64,000 nucleotides of DNA from Acidobacteriota bacterium. GTDB lineage: Bacteria; Acidobacteriota; UBA4820; DSQY01. The stretch covers positions 1 to 64,000 of the forward strand of contig JAJYLT010000002.1 in the NCBI GenBank assembly GCA_021787565.1, given 5' to 3'. Position 1 is the stretch's first letter. Every line of letters starts with the position of its first letter. A model generated the notes under the pieces. That model worked only from the letters and a program-made list of their open reading frames with translations, was not told the DNA's origin and did not search any database. Shown piece by piece: positions 25,275-33,305 of this stretch. Made by a program: the position numbers and the translations under genes.

Positions 25275-26612
25275 TCAATGCTCCTTCTGGTCTTGGGGGG
25301 TGACGGCGGGCTGGCCAGCCCCTTCGCGGGACGCGGCCTGGAGGGATGGCACGCCCAGGATGGCTTCCATACGGGCAAGGGCTATCTGAAAATCGGCCTG
25401 CGCCATGAGGGTCTGCCCCTGATCGCCGTAGTAGCCGGCCAGCGTGTTCAGCAGAGTCGTGAAGTCGGTCTTCCCGACGCCATAGCTGGCCAGGCTCGAT
25501 TCATAGGCCTGCTTGGCCTGGATCAGGAGTCCGTTCTGAAGCAGTTCGAACGCGGCCCGATCGCGCGAAGCGGTCTGCCAGGCCCGAGTGAGATCGTAGC
25601 GAACCTGGTTCATAACGCCGGCCGTCTCCTGTTTGGCCCCCTCCTGCTGGGCCAGGGCTTCATCCAGGGCGGGGCGGTAGCGGTCCTTCCGGTGGAAGAA
25701 GGGCAGGGTAATTCCGACCATGGCCGTGAGGTAGTCTCCCCCGCCCATGGTCACGTCGTTGTGGCGGTAACGCCCGCCCACGATGAAGTCTGGCTTGAAA
25801 TCCTTTCTGGCGATGGCGACCTGTCTCTCTTCAACCTGCTCCCTGGCCTCCGCGACGGCGATGCGCGGCGCTCCCGCGTTCAGTTGGTTCAGAAGACCGT
25901 CCAGGGAGGGCTCCTTGGCCGGTTCGGGGATCTCCACCTGCTGGAGGAGTGAACGGTCGAGAGACCCGCCCAGGAGGTCCGTCAGCCGGGCGGCGGCGAT
26001 CTCCCGCTCCTGCAGCAGGTCGAGGCGCTCCTTGTCGGCTTGTGTGATGGCGGTCTGGGCCAGAAGCACGTCGGTTTGCGTGCCCCCGCCGGAGGCGTAG
26101 AGCGCCATGGCCCCCTTGGCGGCGGCCTTCAAGGCATCCGTGGTCTGGCCATTGAGATCCAACAGCCGCAGGTCCAGCGCGTACCGATAGGCTGCCGCCT
26201 TGACCTCGCCCCGCAGTTCGCTCTCCATGACCCGCAGATCGGCCTGGGCCGCGGCCGCCTGGCGGCGCGCTTTTTCCTCGCGAAGCTTGCGCTTACCCGG
26301 ATAGGGTAGCTCCTGCGTGACGCCGACCGAGACCCCTTTGCTGAGCGCGTCTCCTGCATTGAAATGGTTCACCGACAGCATCATGAGTTCCACGTCGGCG
26401 GTGGGGTCGGGAAGAGCCTTGGCCTGAGGGAGACGGTCGAGGGCCGCCCGCACCGTCTGGCGCTGGGCGGCCAGGGTGGGATTGTGGGCGATGGCCGTCT
26501 TCACCAAAGTCGCGATGGGGTCCCGCGCGGGCGCTTCAGGCGTCTGGGCCTGACAGGCCAAGGCGGCCACTACCATTGCGAGGGTCCCTACCACGGCAGC
26601 AATCGGCTTCAT
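25275..26612 (-). CDS. cusC: TolC-family outer membrane channel of the Cus system
   Basis: 445 aa. Signal peptide (AAVVGTLAMVVAALACQAQ), then two long helical repeats characteristic of outer membrane efflux proteins, including TQELPYPGKRKLREEKARRQ. It is the first gene of the metal operon, 47 bp downstream of the sigma-54-like element at 26659-26674. It opens the outer membrane exit for CusBA. Confidence 0.9.
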   Translation of the reverse strand: MKPIAAVVGTLAMVVAALACQAQTPEAPARDPIATLVKTAIAHNPTLAAQRQTVRAALDRLPQAKALPDPTADVELMMLSVNHFNAGDALSKGVSVGVTQELPYPGKRKLREEKARRQAAAAQADLRVMESELRGEVKAAAYRYALDLRLLDLNGQTTDALKAAAKGAMALYASGGGTQTDVLLAQTAITQADKERLDLLQEREIAAARLTDLLGGSLDRSLLQQVEIPEPAKEPSLDGLLNQLNAGAPRIAVAEAREQVEERQVAIARKDFKPDFIVGGRYRHNDVTMGGGDYLTAMVGITLPFFHRKDRYRPALDEALAQQEGAKQETAGVMNQVRYDLTRAWQTASRDRAAFELLQNGLLIQAKQAYESSLASYGVGKTDFTTLLNTLAGYYGDQGQTLMAQADFQIALARMEAILGVPSLQAASREGAGQPAVTPQDQKEH

Positions 26613-26658
26613 CCTGGCTCCTCACCGGTGCCCGCCCCGCGGGCGGTGGTCCCTTCCA

Positions 26659-26674
26659 GGCACGTTGCGTGCCA
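26659..26674 (-). promoter_or_regulatory. Sigma-54-like promoter of the cusCBA-copA operon
   Basis: On the minus strand TGGCACGCAACGTGCC has the GG-N10-GC spacing of -24/-12 promoters. The -24 box is perfect; the -12 box is GTGC instead of TTGC. It lies 47-62 bp upstream of the cusC start, opposite an NtrC-type regulator. The site is a near-perfect inverted repeat (GGCACG-TTG-CGTGCC), so it could instead be, or also be, a protein-binding dyad. Confidence 0.6.
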
Positions 26675-26897
26675 AGGGCGGCGGGTTTCGCCCGCCGGGG
26701 ACGTATCCGCCGTTATGCGGACCGGTGGTGAGATTGCTATGACCTCCCGGCCGGGAACTTCTGGAACCGCACACCGTCCATTGTAGAATATTACGCGCTC
26801 CATGTGGTTAATAGTATTCAGGGGCGCGGTAGCCAGCGTGCGGGCCAAAGGTCTGACTTGGCCCAGGCCTTGCAACCACGGACCCGGAGGGCAGGCG

Positions 26898-27980
26898 ATG
26901 GACAAACGGACATCCTGGGTTCGGATCCTCATCCTCGTGCTGATGACGGCCCTTACGCTGTCTCTCCACTACATGCTCTTTCCCATGTCTCATTGGCTGC
27001 ACCTGCTTCATCGCCGCCTCTGTTACGTGCCCATCCTCCTGGGCGGGCTCTGGTTCGGATTGGCCGGGGGCTTCGGCGTGGCCCTGGTGATCGCCTCCGC
27101 CACGCTGCCGCTGGCGCTCATGTACCACGGCCCTCTTTGGACCAACGAGGACCTCATCGAGATCACCTTCTACTTCGGCCTGGGCATTCTGACGGGGGTG
27201 CTCGTGGACAAGCGCGAGCGCGAGCGGTCGAACGCCGAGCGGCTCCAGCAGCAGCTCGAGCGGAGCGAGCGGCAGGCCGCCCTCGGCCGCCTCGCCTCGG
27301 GTGTGGCCCACGAGGTGCGCACGCCGCTGGGTTCCATTCAGGGGGTTGCCGAGATCCTGGCCGAGGACTACCCGGAGGACCACCCCAAGCGTGCCTTCCT
27401 CGATATTCTCCTTGCGGAGGTCGGCCGCCTCAAGACCGTGGTACAGGAGTTCCTCGACCTGGGGCGGCCCATTTCCGTTGAGCCCGCCGAACTTGGGGCG
27501 CGGGATGTGGTCGAGAGCTGCCGCAACAGCCTCATGGCGATGCTGGAGGGCTCCGGGGCGCGCGTGGACGTCCAGGTGTCCCCGGGTTGCCGCGTGTGGG
27601 CGGATGGGTTCCGCCTGCACCAGGCCCTTACCAACCTGCTGCGAAACGCCCTCCAAGTCTCTGCCGGCGGCGGCCGTGTGAGAATGGCGGCCCGCGACGA
27701 GGAGGCAGGCTGCCTATTCGTCGTGGAGGACGAAGGCCCCGGGCTTCCTCCAGGCGAGGAGAGTCGCCTCTTTGAGCCCTTCTTCACGAAGCGGAAGGAC
27801 GGGACGGGGCTCGGCCTCGCCCTGACGCGGCAGATCGCGGAGGCGCACGGAGGCTGGGTTAAGGGAGAAAACCGGCCCGAGGGCGGGGCCCGCTTCAGCC
27901 TCTGGCTACCCGTGCGTGGCAAGGCGCCGGTCGAAGCTGGCGGGAGCGTCGTCCCCACCGGCCGGGCGGGGGAGAGGTGA
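26898..27980 (+). CDS. Membrane histidine kinase, probable metal sensor
   Basis: 360 aa from ATG 26898 behind GGAGG. About four transmembrane helices fill residues 8-103 with almost no periplasmic domain, so sensing is within or at the membrane. A coiled linker leads to the H box ASGVAHEVRTPLGS with His138, N box LTNLLRNALQ, and G boxes EDEGPGLPPGE and GTGLGLAL. It phosphorylates the overlapping response regulator. Divergent placement from cusC suggests it responds to copper or silver. Confidence 0.88.
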   Translation: MDKRTSWVRILILVLMTALTLSLHYMLFPMSHWLHLLHRRLCYVPILLGGLWFGLAGGFGVALVIASATLPLALMYHGPLWTNEDLIEITFYFGLGILTGVLVDKRERERSNAERLQQQLERSERQAALGRLASGVAHEVRTPLGSIQGVAEILAEDYPEDHPKRAFLDILLAEVGRLKTVVQEFLDLGRPISVEPAELGARDVVESCRNSLMAMLEGSGARVDVQVSPGCRVWADGFRLHQALTNLLRNALQVSAGGGRVRMAARDEEAGCLFVVEDEGPGLPPGEESRLFEPFFTKRKDGTGLGLALTRQIAEAHGGWVKGENRPEGGARFSLWLPVRGKAPVEAGGSVVPTGRAGER

Positions 27981-29314
27981 CCGTGGCGCGCGCTGCTCGC
28001 ATTCTGATGGTCGAAGACGACCCCAACCTGCGCAGAATCCTCTCCTACCACCTGGAAAGGCTGGAGTACACCGTGGCCCAGGTCGCCGATGGACGCTCGG
28101 CGATGGTGCGCCTGGCGGCCGAGCCCTTCGATCTCGTCGTCACGGATGTGCGCATGGCGGGAATGGACGGGATTGAACTGCTCCGGGCCATTCGCGAGAA
28201 GGATCCCGACCTGCCCGTGGTGGTCATGACGGCCTACGGGACCATTCAGGATGCGGTAGAGGCCATGCGACTCGGGGCCGCCGACTACCTTACAAAACCC
28301 ATCGAGCGGGAGACCCTTCACCTCACGGTCCAGAAGGCCCTCAGGGTCTCGGACCTTCGCAAAGAGAACCGGCGCCTGAGAGAGAACCTCCAGGAGAAGC
28401 GGCCCGTCGAATCCATCCTGGGTACGAGCGCGCCCATCCAGAAGCTGCTCGATGCCGTCCGCCGCGTGGCTCCCACGGACGCCACTGTCCTGATCACGGG
28501 GGAGAGCGGCACCGGAAAGGAGTTGGTAGCCAGGGCCCTTCACTCCCTCTCTCCGAGGACGGGCAAGCCCTTCGTGGCCATCAACTGTGCCGCCATGCCC
28601 AGGGAGCTCCTGGAGAGCGAGCTGTTCGGGCACGAACGGGGCGCCTTCACGGGAGCCACCGAGACCAAACCCGGCAAGTTCGTCCAGGCCAACGGCGGGA
28701 CCCTCTTCTTGGACGAGATCGGCGACATGGACCTGTCGCTCCAGGCCAAAATCCTCCGGGTTCTTCAGGAGCGGGTCGTGGACCCGGTCGGATCGCGTGC
28801 CTCGAAAGCGGTGGACGTGAGGGTCCTGGCGGCCACTCATCGGGACCTGTCCGGGGCGGTAAAGGCGGGGGCCTTTCGCGAGGACCTCTACTGGCGCCTG
28901 AACGTCATTCCGATCAGCGTGCCTCCGCTCCGGGAGCGCCGGGAGGATGTCCCGCTGCTGTTCTCTCATTTCGTCAGGCAGTTCGGCGGCAGTAACCCCA
29001 AACTGGACCACGGGGCCATGGCCATCCTAAGAACCTACCATTGGCCGGGGAACGTTCGCGAACTCCAGAGCCTCTGCCATCGCCTGGCCATCCTCTACCC
29101 GGACCAGGCCGTCGTTCCGGCCATGCTCCCGCCCGAGATGCGGGGCGTGGAGCCAGACAGCCAGACGCCGGCGGAGGGCTTGTGGGGAATGGAGCGGGAG
29201 GCCATCGTGAAGGCCCTCCGGGAGCACAACGGGAATCAGTCCGCCGCCGCCCGCTCCCTTCGCATCCCCAGGCACATCCTCATCTACCGCATGAAGAAGT
29301 ACGGCCTGTCCTGA
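27977..29314 (+). CDS. Sigma-54-dependent response regulator (NtrC/ZraR type)
   Basis: 445 aa from GTG 27977, overlapping the kinase by 4 bp. The receiver domain has Asp57 (VVTDVRM). The AAA+ domain has Walker A GESGTGKE near 170, the sigma-54 contact loop GAFTGA near 220 and a Walker B LFLDEIGDMDLS. The C-terminal Fis-type HTH is EHNGNQSAAARSLRIPRHIL. When phosphorylated it should open the -24/-12 promoters found at 26659, 29504 and 30542. Confidence 0.93.
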   Translation: MTVARAARILMVEDDPNLRRILSYHLERLEYTVAQVADGRSAMVRLAAEPFDLVVTDVRMAGMDGIELLRAIREKDPDLPVVVMTAYGTIQDAVEAMRLGAADYLTKPIERETLHLTVQKALRVSDLRKENRRLRENLQEKRPVESILGTSAPIQKLLDAVRRVAPTDATVLITGESGTGKELVARALHSLSPRTGKPFVAINCAAMPRELLESELFGHERGAFTGATETKPGKFVQANGGTLFLDEIGDMDLSLQAKILRVLQERVVDPVGSRASKAVDVRVLAATHRDLSGAVKAGAFREDLYWRLNVIPISVPPLRERREDVPLLFSHFVRQFGGSNPKLDHGAMAILRTYHWPGNVRELQSLCHRLAILYPDQAVVPAMLPPEMRGVEPDSQTPAEGLWGMEREAIVKALREHNGNQSAAARSLRIPRHILIYRMKKYGLS

Positions 29315-29426
29315 CCTCTCTGGCGGGAGCCCCAGGTCCGGTCGGCCGTCGTGAAGCCCGTGGTGGTCGGCGCGCATCCGTGGGCAATGGCGCCGCGGGC
29401 GCCTAGCCGCTGTATTCGAGACTATC

Positions 29427-29444
29427 CTTCAAGGGCCTTTGAAG
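29427..29444. promoter_or_regulatory. Candidate enhancer dyad for the NtrC-type regulator
   Basis: CTTCAAGGGCCTTTGAAG is an 18-bp palindrome with one mismatched pair. It lies about 60-77 bp upstream of the -24 box at 29504, a usual distance for an activator-binding site. No matching copy was found near the other two sigma-54 elements, so the assignment is weak. Confidence 0.35.
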
Positions 29445-29503
29445 CACTGCCGACATTCCACCAGCGATCGGACGCAGGTGAGGCGTATGCAATGAGTTGC
29501 GGA

Positions 29504-29519
29504 TGGCACGCTGCTTGCT
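29504..29519 (+). promoter_or_regulatory. Sigma-54 promoter (TGGCACG-CTGC-TTGCT)
   Basis: It matches the -24/-12 consensus exactly with GG-N10-GC spacing, 48 bp upstream of the cupredoxin start at 29567. It lies just after the NtrC-type regulator gene, supporting direct control. Confidence 0.8.
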
Positions 29520-29566
29520 TGAAGGGTCGCGCCTCACGGGTCAAGCGTCGGGGCAAGGAGGCGTCC

Positions 29567-29983
29567 ATGCCGGCGAATGGGAAAGAGGACGGACTGGTTC
29601 CCGCGGTCATGCTGACGGGAGGGCAGGCCCTGGTGGTGATGGCGGTGAGCCTTACCGCCATGGTGGCCGCCATCATCTTCACCATCTACCTCGATCATAA
29701 GAATCAGGTCCACCCCTTCCCGGTAGTGACCATTACGATGGACGCCAAGGGGTTTCACCCGGCCATCCTTCACGTGAAGACCGGACAGCCGGTGGAGCTG
29801 CGGTTCGTGCGAAGGGAGGGCGGATTCTGCACGAAGGGCGTCGTTCTGAGCCATTGGGGCATCGATCGAAGCCTGAAGGTGGGGCAGGTCACCAGCATCG
29901 TCGTGGACCCCCTCAAGCCGGGCGGGTATCCCTTTCACTGCCGCATGGGTTGTCTGAAGGGAGTGATCTGGGCGGGAACGTGA
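29567..29983 (+). CDS. Membrane-anchored cupredoxin-like protein 1
   Basis: 138 aa from ATG 29567 (AAGGAGG upstream). One transmembrane helix (ALVVMAVSLTAMVAAIIFTIYL, about 20-42) is followed by a cupredoxin fold: TITMDAKGFHPAILHVKTGQ near 55-75 and a C-terminal copper-loop-like HCRMGCLKGVI. An extra Cys lies in GGFCTKGVVL. It is probably a periplasmic copper-binding protein, anchored by its N-terminus, and is expressed from the sigma-54 promoter just upstream. Confidence 0.75.
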   Translation: MPANGKEDGLVPAVMLTGGQALVVMAVSLTAMVAAIIFTIYLDHKNQVHPFPVVTITMDAKGFHPAILHVKTGQPVELRFVRREGGFCTKGVVLSHWGIDRSLKVGQVTSIVVDPLKPGGYPFHCRMGCLKGVIWAGT

Positions 29984-30076
29984 TCGGCGCCTCGGTCCGT
30001 GTCGAGGCACCTTGCGGTTGGCGATGGGAAGACACGCCGCGGGCAAGGGGCGGCATAAATCATGGGGGAGGTGGTC

Positions 30077-30514
30077 ATGGAACATAAGCGCGACAAGCTC
30101 GGTTTCCTTGAGAAGGAATCGGGATCGATCGGCTGGGAAGTGGCCATCGTGACGGGGTGCGTGGTCTTGGTTGTCTTGTCGGCGGCCCTCTTGCCCTGGG
30201 GCGGCATGGGAAGAGCCCAAGTCCGAAACATCGCGGTGGAGGGAGCCTATTCGCCGGCCACGGTCGAGATCGTCCTGGGGCGGCCCGCGGAACTGCGATT
30301 CTGGCGCCCCAGCGACTCGGCCTGCACGCGGAGGCTCGTGGTGGAGGGGCTGCACATCAGCACGAGGCTCAAGCCTTTCGGGATCACGGAGGTGAAATTT
30401 ACGCCCAGGCGGACGGGACATTTTGCCATGCACTGTGGGATGGAGCACCTCAAGGGCCAGGTGGTCGTGAAAGATCCTCTGAACCCCTCGGCATTCTGGC
30501 CCGTCTACTTCTGA
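30077..30514 (+). CDS. Membrane-anchored cupredoxin-like protein 2
   Basis: 145 aa from ATG 30077, preferred over ATG 30062 for the GGGGGAGG upstream. One transmembrane helix (VAIVTGCVVLVVLSAALLPW) precedes the domain: VRNIAVEGAYSPATVEIVLG, SACTRRLVVEGL, then HFAMHCGMEHLKGQVVV. It is a clear paralogue of the protein at 29567, with Cys, His and Met candidate ligands. No separate promoter is obvious, so it is probably co-transcribed from 29504. Confidence 0.75.
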   Translation: MEHKRDKLGFLEKESGSIGWEVAIVTGCVVLVVLSAALLPWGGMGRAQVRNIAVEGAYSPATVEIVLGRPAELRFWRPSDSACTRRLVVEGLHISTRLKPFGITEVKFTPRRTGHFAMHCGMEHLKGQVVVKDPLNPSAFWPVYF

Positions 30515-30541
30515 GCACGGCGCGCGGCCAGGAAGGAATGG

Positions 30542-30557
30542 TGGCACAGAGGTTGCA
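30542..30557 (+). promoter_or_regulatory. Sigma-54 promoter (TGGCACA-GAGG-TTGCA)
   Basis: Perfect -24/-12 sequence with GG-N10-GC spacing, 105 bp upstream of the secreted Gly/Met-rich protein at 30663. It is the third such site within 4 kb and all three flank the regulator gene. Confidence 0.8.
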
Positions 30558-30662
30558 TTAGTACCCATGGCCGATGGGCCTTGAAAAGGTTAAGTGACTG
30601 CAAGAACCGTGGTTAACAATGGTTGATTGTGGAGAGAAGTATCCAGAAAGGAGCGCATCGTG

Positions 30663-31640
30663 ATGAATAGTAGACAGGCTCGGCTGGGGGAAACCAGGGC
30701 GACCCACACTCATCGGACCGTGCGGGCCACCGCTTGGCTGTGGGCGGCGCTGGCCGCCACGCTTGTGGCCGCCGTGGCTCTGCCTGCCGGCGCTCAGACG
30801 ACGGGGATGCCCGAGGGAATGGCCTACTTCGCGGGTCCCATCACGGGCATGGACGGCATGAGCGTCACCATCCAGGGGGCTAGGCTCGCCCTGGGTTCGC
30901 AGGCCGTCTATGTGGGTGAGGACTCATCCGGAAACCTACAGACGCTGACGCCCGCCGACTTCCAGGTGGGAGACACGGTCAGTGCCTTCGAGACCAACAA
31001 CAGCGGCACTCCAACTCTCACGTCGCTCTACCGGGGCTTGACCTTTATGGTTCAGGGCCAGGTGACGGCGATTCAGAACGACAGCCAGGGCAACCCTCAG
31101 ACCGTCACGGTGGATGGAGTCTACGCCATCAACGTCTCGCGGGCGCTCTTTGATGGCATGTCCTCCAGCGACATGGGCAGCGGCATGGGCGGGAACCTGA
31201 CCGGCGGAATGGGCTCGGGTGGCATGATGGGAGGCGGCGGGATGGGTGGCGGCGGCATGGTCAAAGAGAGCACCACCGTCAGCAACACCCAGCTCCTGCA
31301 GGTCGGCTCCTACGCCGCCTTCGGCGGCATCGTGAGCAACGGCCTGTATGCCGCCGTCTTCGCCCACGTCATGGCCAACGGCATGATGGGCAACGGTTCC
31401 ATCCAGGGGCTCATGCACGACTCCTCGGGCAACGTGTCCGGATTCACCATGGGCAAGGGCGGCTCGAATACGAACGTGGTGATGAACGGTGCCACGCAGA
31501 TCACCAGGAAGGGTCAGATGATGTCCGCCAACTCCCTTTCGACCGGTATGAAGGTCAAGGTCCAGGGGCTTACGCGCACCGACGGCTCCATGCTGGCCCA
31601 GTCCATCACGGTCAAGGGCAAGGGCGGCGGAATGATGTAA
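30663..31640 (+). CDS. Secreted DUF5666-like protein with Gly/Met-rich segment
   Basis: 325 aa from ATG 30663 (GGAG upstream; a GTG immediately precedes it). Signal peptide with TAWLWAALAATLVAAVALPAGAQ. Repeated small beta domains (VQGQVTAIQNDSQGNPQTVTV; MKVKVQGLTRTDGSMLAQSI) resemble DUF5666. Residues of about 168-202 are a Gly/Met run (GGMGSGGMMGGGGMGGGG) that could bind Cu(I) or Ag(I) through thioethers. Sigma-54 control links it to the metal regulon. No enzymatic motif is visible. Confidence 0.7.
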   Translation: MNSRQARLGETRATHTHRTVRATAWLWAALAATLVAAVALPAGAQTTGMPEGMAYFAGPITGMDGMSVTIQGARLALGSQAVYVGEDSSGNLQTLTPADFQVGDTVSAFETNNSGTPTLTSLYRGLTFMVQGQVTAIQNDSQGNPQTVTVDGVYAINVSRALFDGMSSSDMGSGMGGNLTGGMGSGGMMGGGGMGGGGMVKESTTVSNTQLLQVGSYAAFGGIVSNGLYAAVFAHVMANGMMGNGSIQGLMHDSSGNVSGFTMGKGGSNTNVVMNGATQITRKGQMMSANSLSTGMKVKVQGLTRTDGSMLAQSITVKGKGGGMM

Positions 31641-31671
31641 CAGTGCGGCTCTCCTCTCCTCCAGCCCGGGT

Positions 31672-31706
31672 CGGGCGCCGCATCTGGGCGCCCGGCCCTT
31701 TGTTTT
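31672..31706 (+). terminator. Rho-independent terminator
   Basis: CGGGCGCC and GGCGCCCG pair around GCATCTG and are followed by CCCTTTGTTTT. It lies 32 bp past the Gly/Met-rich gene and ends the metal-regulon side of the window. Confidence 0.7.
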
Positions 31707-31778
31707 CGGAATCCTGGCAGGAGAGTTGAGGCGACGCAAGCACCCCTAGCAACAAGGAGGCGGCCTCTTCCCGCGACC

Positions 31779-32624
31779 TCAATGGTCGAAAGGATCGGGG
31801 CAATACCCTCCGCGAAACCCCTGCGCCTGCTCCCTGCGCTGTAAGGGGCAGGGGTTGCGCGGAGGCGGCGGCAGGATGCCCAGGGCCATCAGCTGCGGAC
31901 GGAACTCGTAGCGGATGCGGAGCGAGGCCGCGGGTTCGCGTTCGAGCTTCACGCGCACCCGCACGACAGGGTGGTCCACCTTGTCTCCGATGCCCGTGGC
32001 GGCGAATTCGTCGGAAAGGCCGGCCGAGGCCTGCGCCGAAGCCTTCTCCCGGCTGCTTCCCGGAGAGGGGGCCGGGCACGCTTCCGGCGAGGGATGCCTG
32101 TCCGACTGCGCCATCCCCCCGGCCTGGGCTCGCGTGGAGGGCCGCCCCAGGATGGGAACGGGGGGTGGCTCGGGGATGGCCTCGCGATAAAAGACCGCCT
32201 CGATGACGCCTAGGTTGTCCGTCTGCCCCAGCCAAGCGCCGTAGGAATGCTTTTCGCCCGTGAAGAAGAACTTGCGGGCCCGAGAACCGTTCACCTGCCA
32301 GCCGTCGATCTCGATGCTCTCGTAAGGATCAAGTACCCATTTGCTGGCCCTTTGCGGCGTCGTGTGCTTGGCGTCGATGGTGTTCAGCCCATCCACGGAC
32401 AGGGCCACGGCCACCCGGCAGGGCAACGGGTTGGTGATCCGCAGCGTGTAGTCCTTGCCGCGGACGGCCTCGATGTAGGTCGTATCCCCCTTGCGGTACT
32501 CCGGCGTGGCGTAGCCTCCCACCGCGACCTGGAGCCCGAAGCCACGGCGCTCGGCGGCATGGGAAGGAAGGGCCAGCGCCAGAAGGGTCAGTGCAACGGC
32601 GACCATGGAATTCAGCCTGCTCAT
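31779..32624 (-). CDS. Secreted protein of unknown function (281 aa)
   Basis: Start ATG 32624 follows GAGGAGG and is followed by a signal peptide (MVAVALTLLALALPSHA). The mature N-terminal half (about 25-155) is a beta-rich domain with VEAVRGKDYTLRITNPL-like order, RVAVALSVDGLNTIDAK and WVLDPYESIEIDGWQ, comparable in appearance to periplasmic carbohydrate- or lipoprotein-like sandwiches. A proline-rich linker and a second domain (VVRVRVKLEREPAASLRIRY) follow. I do not recognise the family. It stands alone, divergent from the DUF2784 gene. Confidence 0.65.
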   Translation of the reverse strand: MSRLNSMVAVALTLLALALPSHAAERRGFGLQVAVGGYATPEYRKGDTTYIEAVRGKDYTLRITNPLPCRVAVALSVDGLNTIDAKHTTPQRASKWVLDPYESIEIDGWQVNGSRARKFFFTGEKHSYGAWLGQTDNLGVIEAVFYREAIPEPPPVPILGRPSTRAQAGGMAQSDRHPSPEACPAPSPGSSREKASAQASAGLSDEFAATGIGDKVDHPVVRVRVKLEREPAASLRIRYEFRPQLMALGILPPPPRNPCPLQRREQAQGFRGGYCPDPFDH

Positions 32625-32906
32625 GGGAACCTCCTCGTCAGACACTTCCAGAGACCACGGCCGGCCGCGAAGGTTCCGCGCTTGTGTTTGCGATGAGCTG
32701 TGAAATTTCCCTGGCGCCCGGGCGTTGGCAGAAGAGTGGGCATCAGAAGGCTGCTGCACATCAACCGGGGTGATCACAGCCGGGGGATGCGGTGCTCGCG
32801 GTCCCGGCGGCGGCTTGGCCTCAGGTCCGGCTTGTCCTCGTGGCCTCCCTGCGGCTCCTGGCCCTCCGCCACCCGGTGCTGCCGCACATGGGCCTGGATT
32901 ATCGAA

Positions 32907-33305
32907 ATGGACCGACTGTACGAGGCTGGGGCGGACGCCGTAGTACTCTTTCACCTCGGATTCGTTCTCTTCGCGGTGTTCGGGGGACTGCTGGTGCGGC
33001 GCCGGCCGAGACTGGCGTGGGTTCACCTGCCGGCCCTGATGTGGGCTGGAGCCGTCGAGTTCGCCGGCTGGATCTGCCCCTTGACGCCCCTGGAGGGCTG
33101 GCTCCGTGTCCAGGGCGGCGGGACGGGCTACCGCGGCGACTTCATCGCCCACTACCTCCTCGCCGTGCTCTATCCGGCGGAGCTCACTCGGGGGATTCAG
33201 CTCCTCCTCGGCCTGCTGCTCGTCCTGTTCAACGCGGCCGTGTACGCATGGGTTCTGCGCTCGAAGCGGAGGAACAGCGAAAACACTCCGCGCCACGGTG
33301 CTTAG
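32907..33305 (+). CDS. DUF2784 membrane protein
   Basis: 132 aa from ATG 32907. Three to four transmembrane helices. The family pattern is clear: FHLGFVLFAVFGGLL, then WVHLPALMWAGAVEFAGWICPLTPLE and a terminal helix with LLGLLLVLFNAAVYAW. Function unknown. The gene overlaps the beta-CASP nuclease tail-to-tail by 4 bp. The 282-bp stretch 32625-32906 upstream holds no gene or clear promoter beyond an 8-bp palindrome GAAATTTC. Confidence 0.8.
   Translation: MDRLYEAGADAVVLFHLGFVLFAVFGGLLVRRRPRLAWVHLPALMWAGAVEFAGWICPLTPLEGWLRVQGGGTGYRGDFIAHYLLAVLYPAELTRGIQLLLGLLLVLFNAAVYAWVLRSKRRNSENTPRHGA

Noticed and set aside
29351-29566. Extending the first cupredoxin gene upstream to 29351
   Set aside because: The extension would contain the sigma-54 promoter at 29504 and has no ribosome site. 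ATG 29567 has AAGGAGG and begins just before the membrane helix.
29984-30076. A fourth sigma-54 promoter before the second cupredoxin
   Set aside because: AGGCACCTTGCGGTTGG looks similar at first, but the GG-N10-GC spacing is not met.
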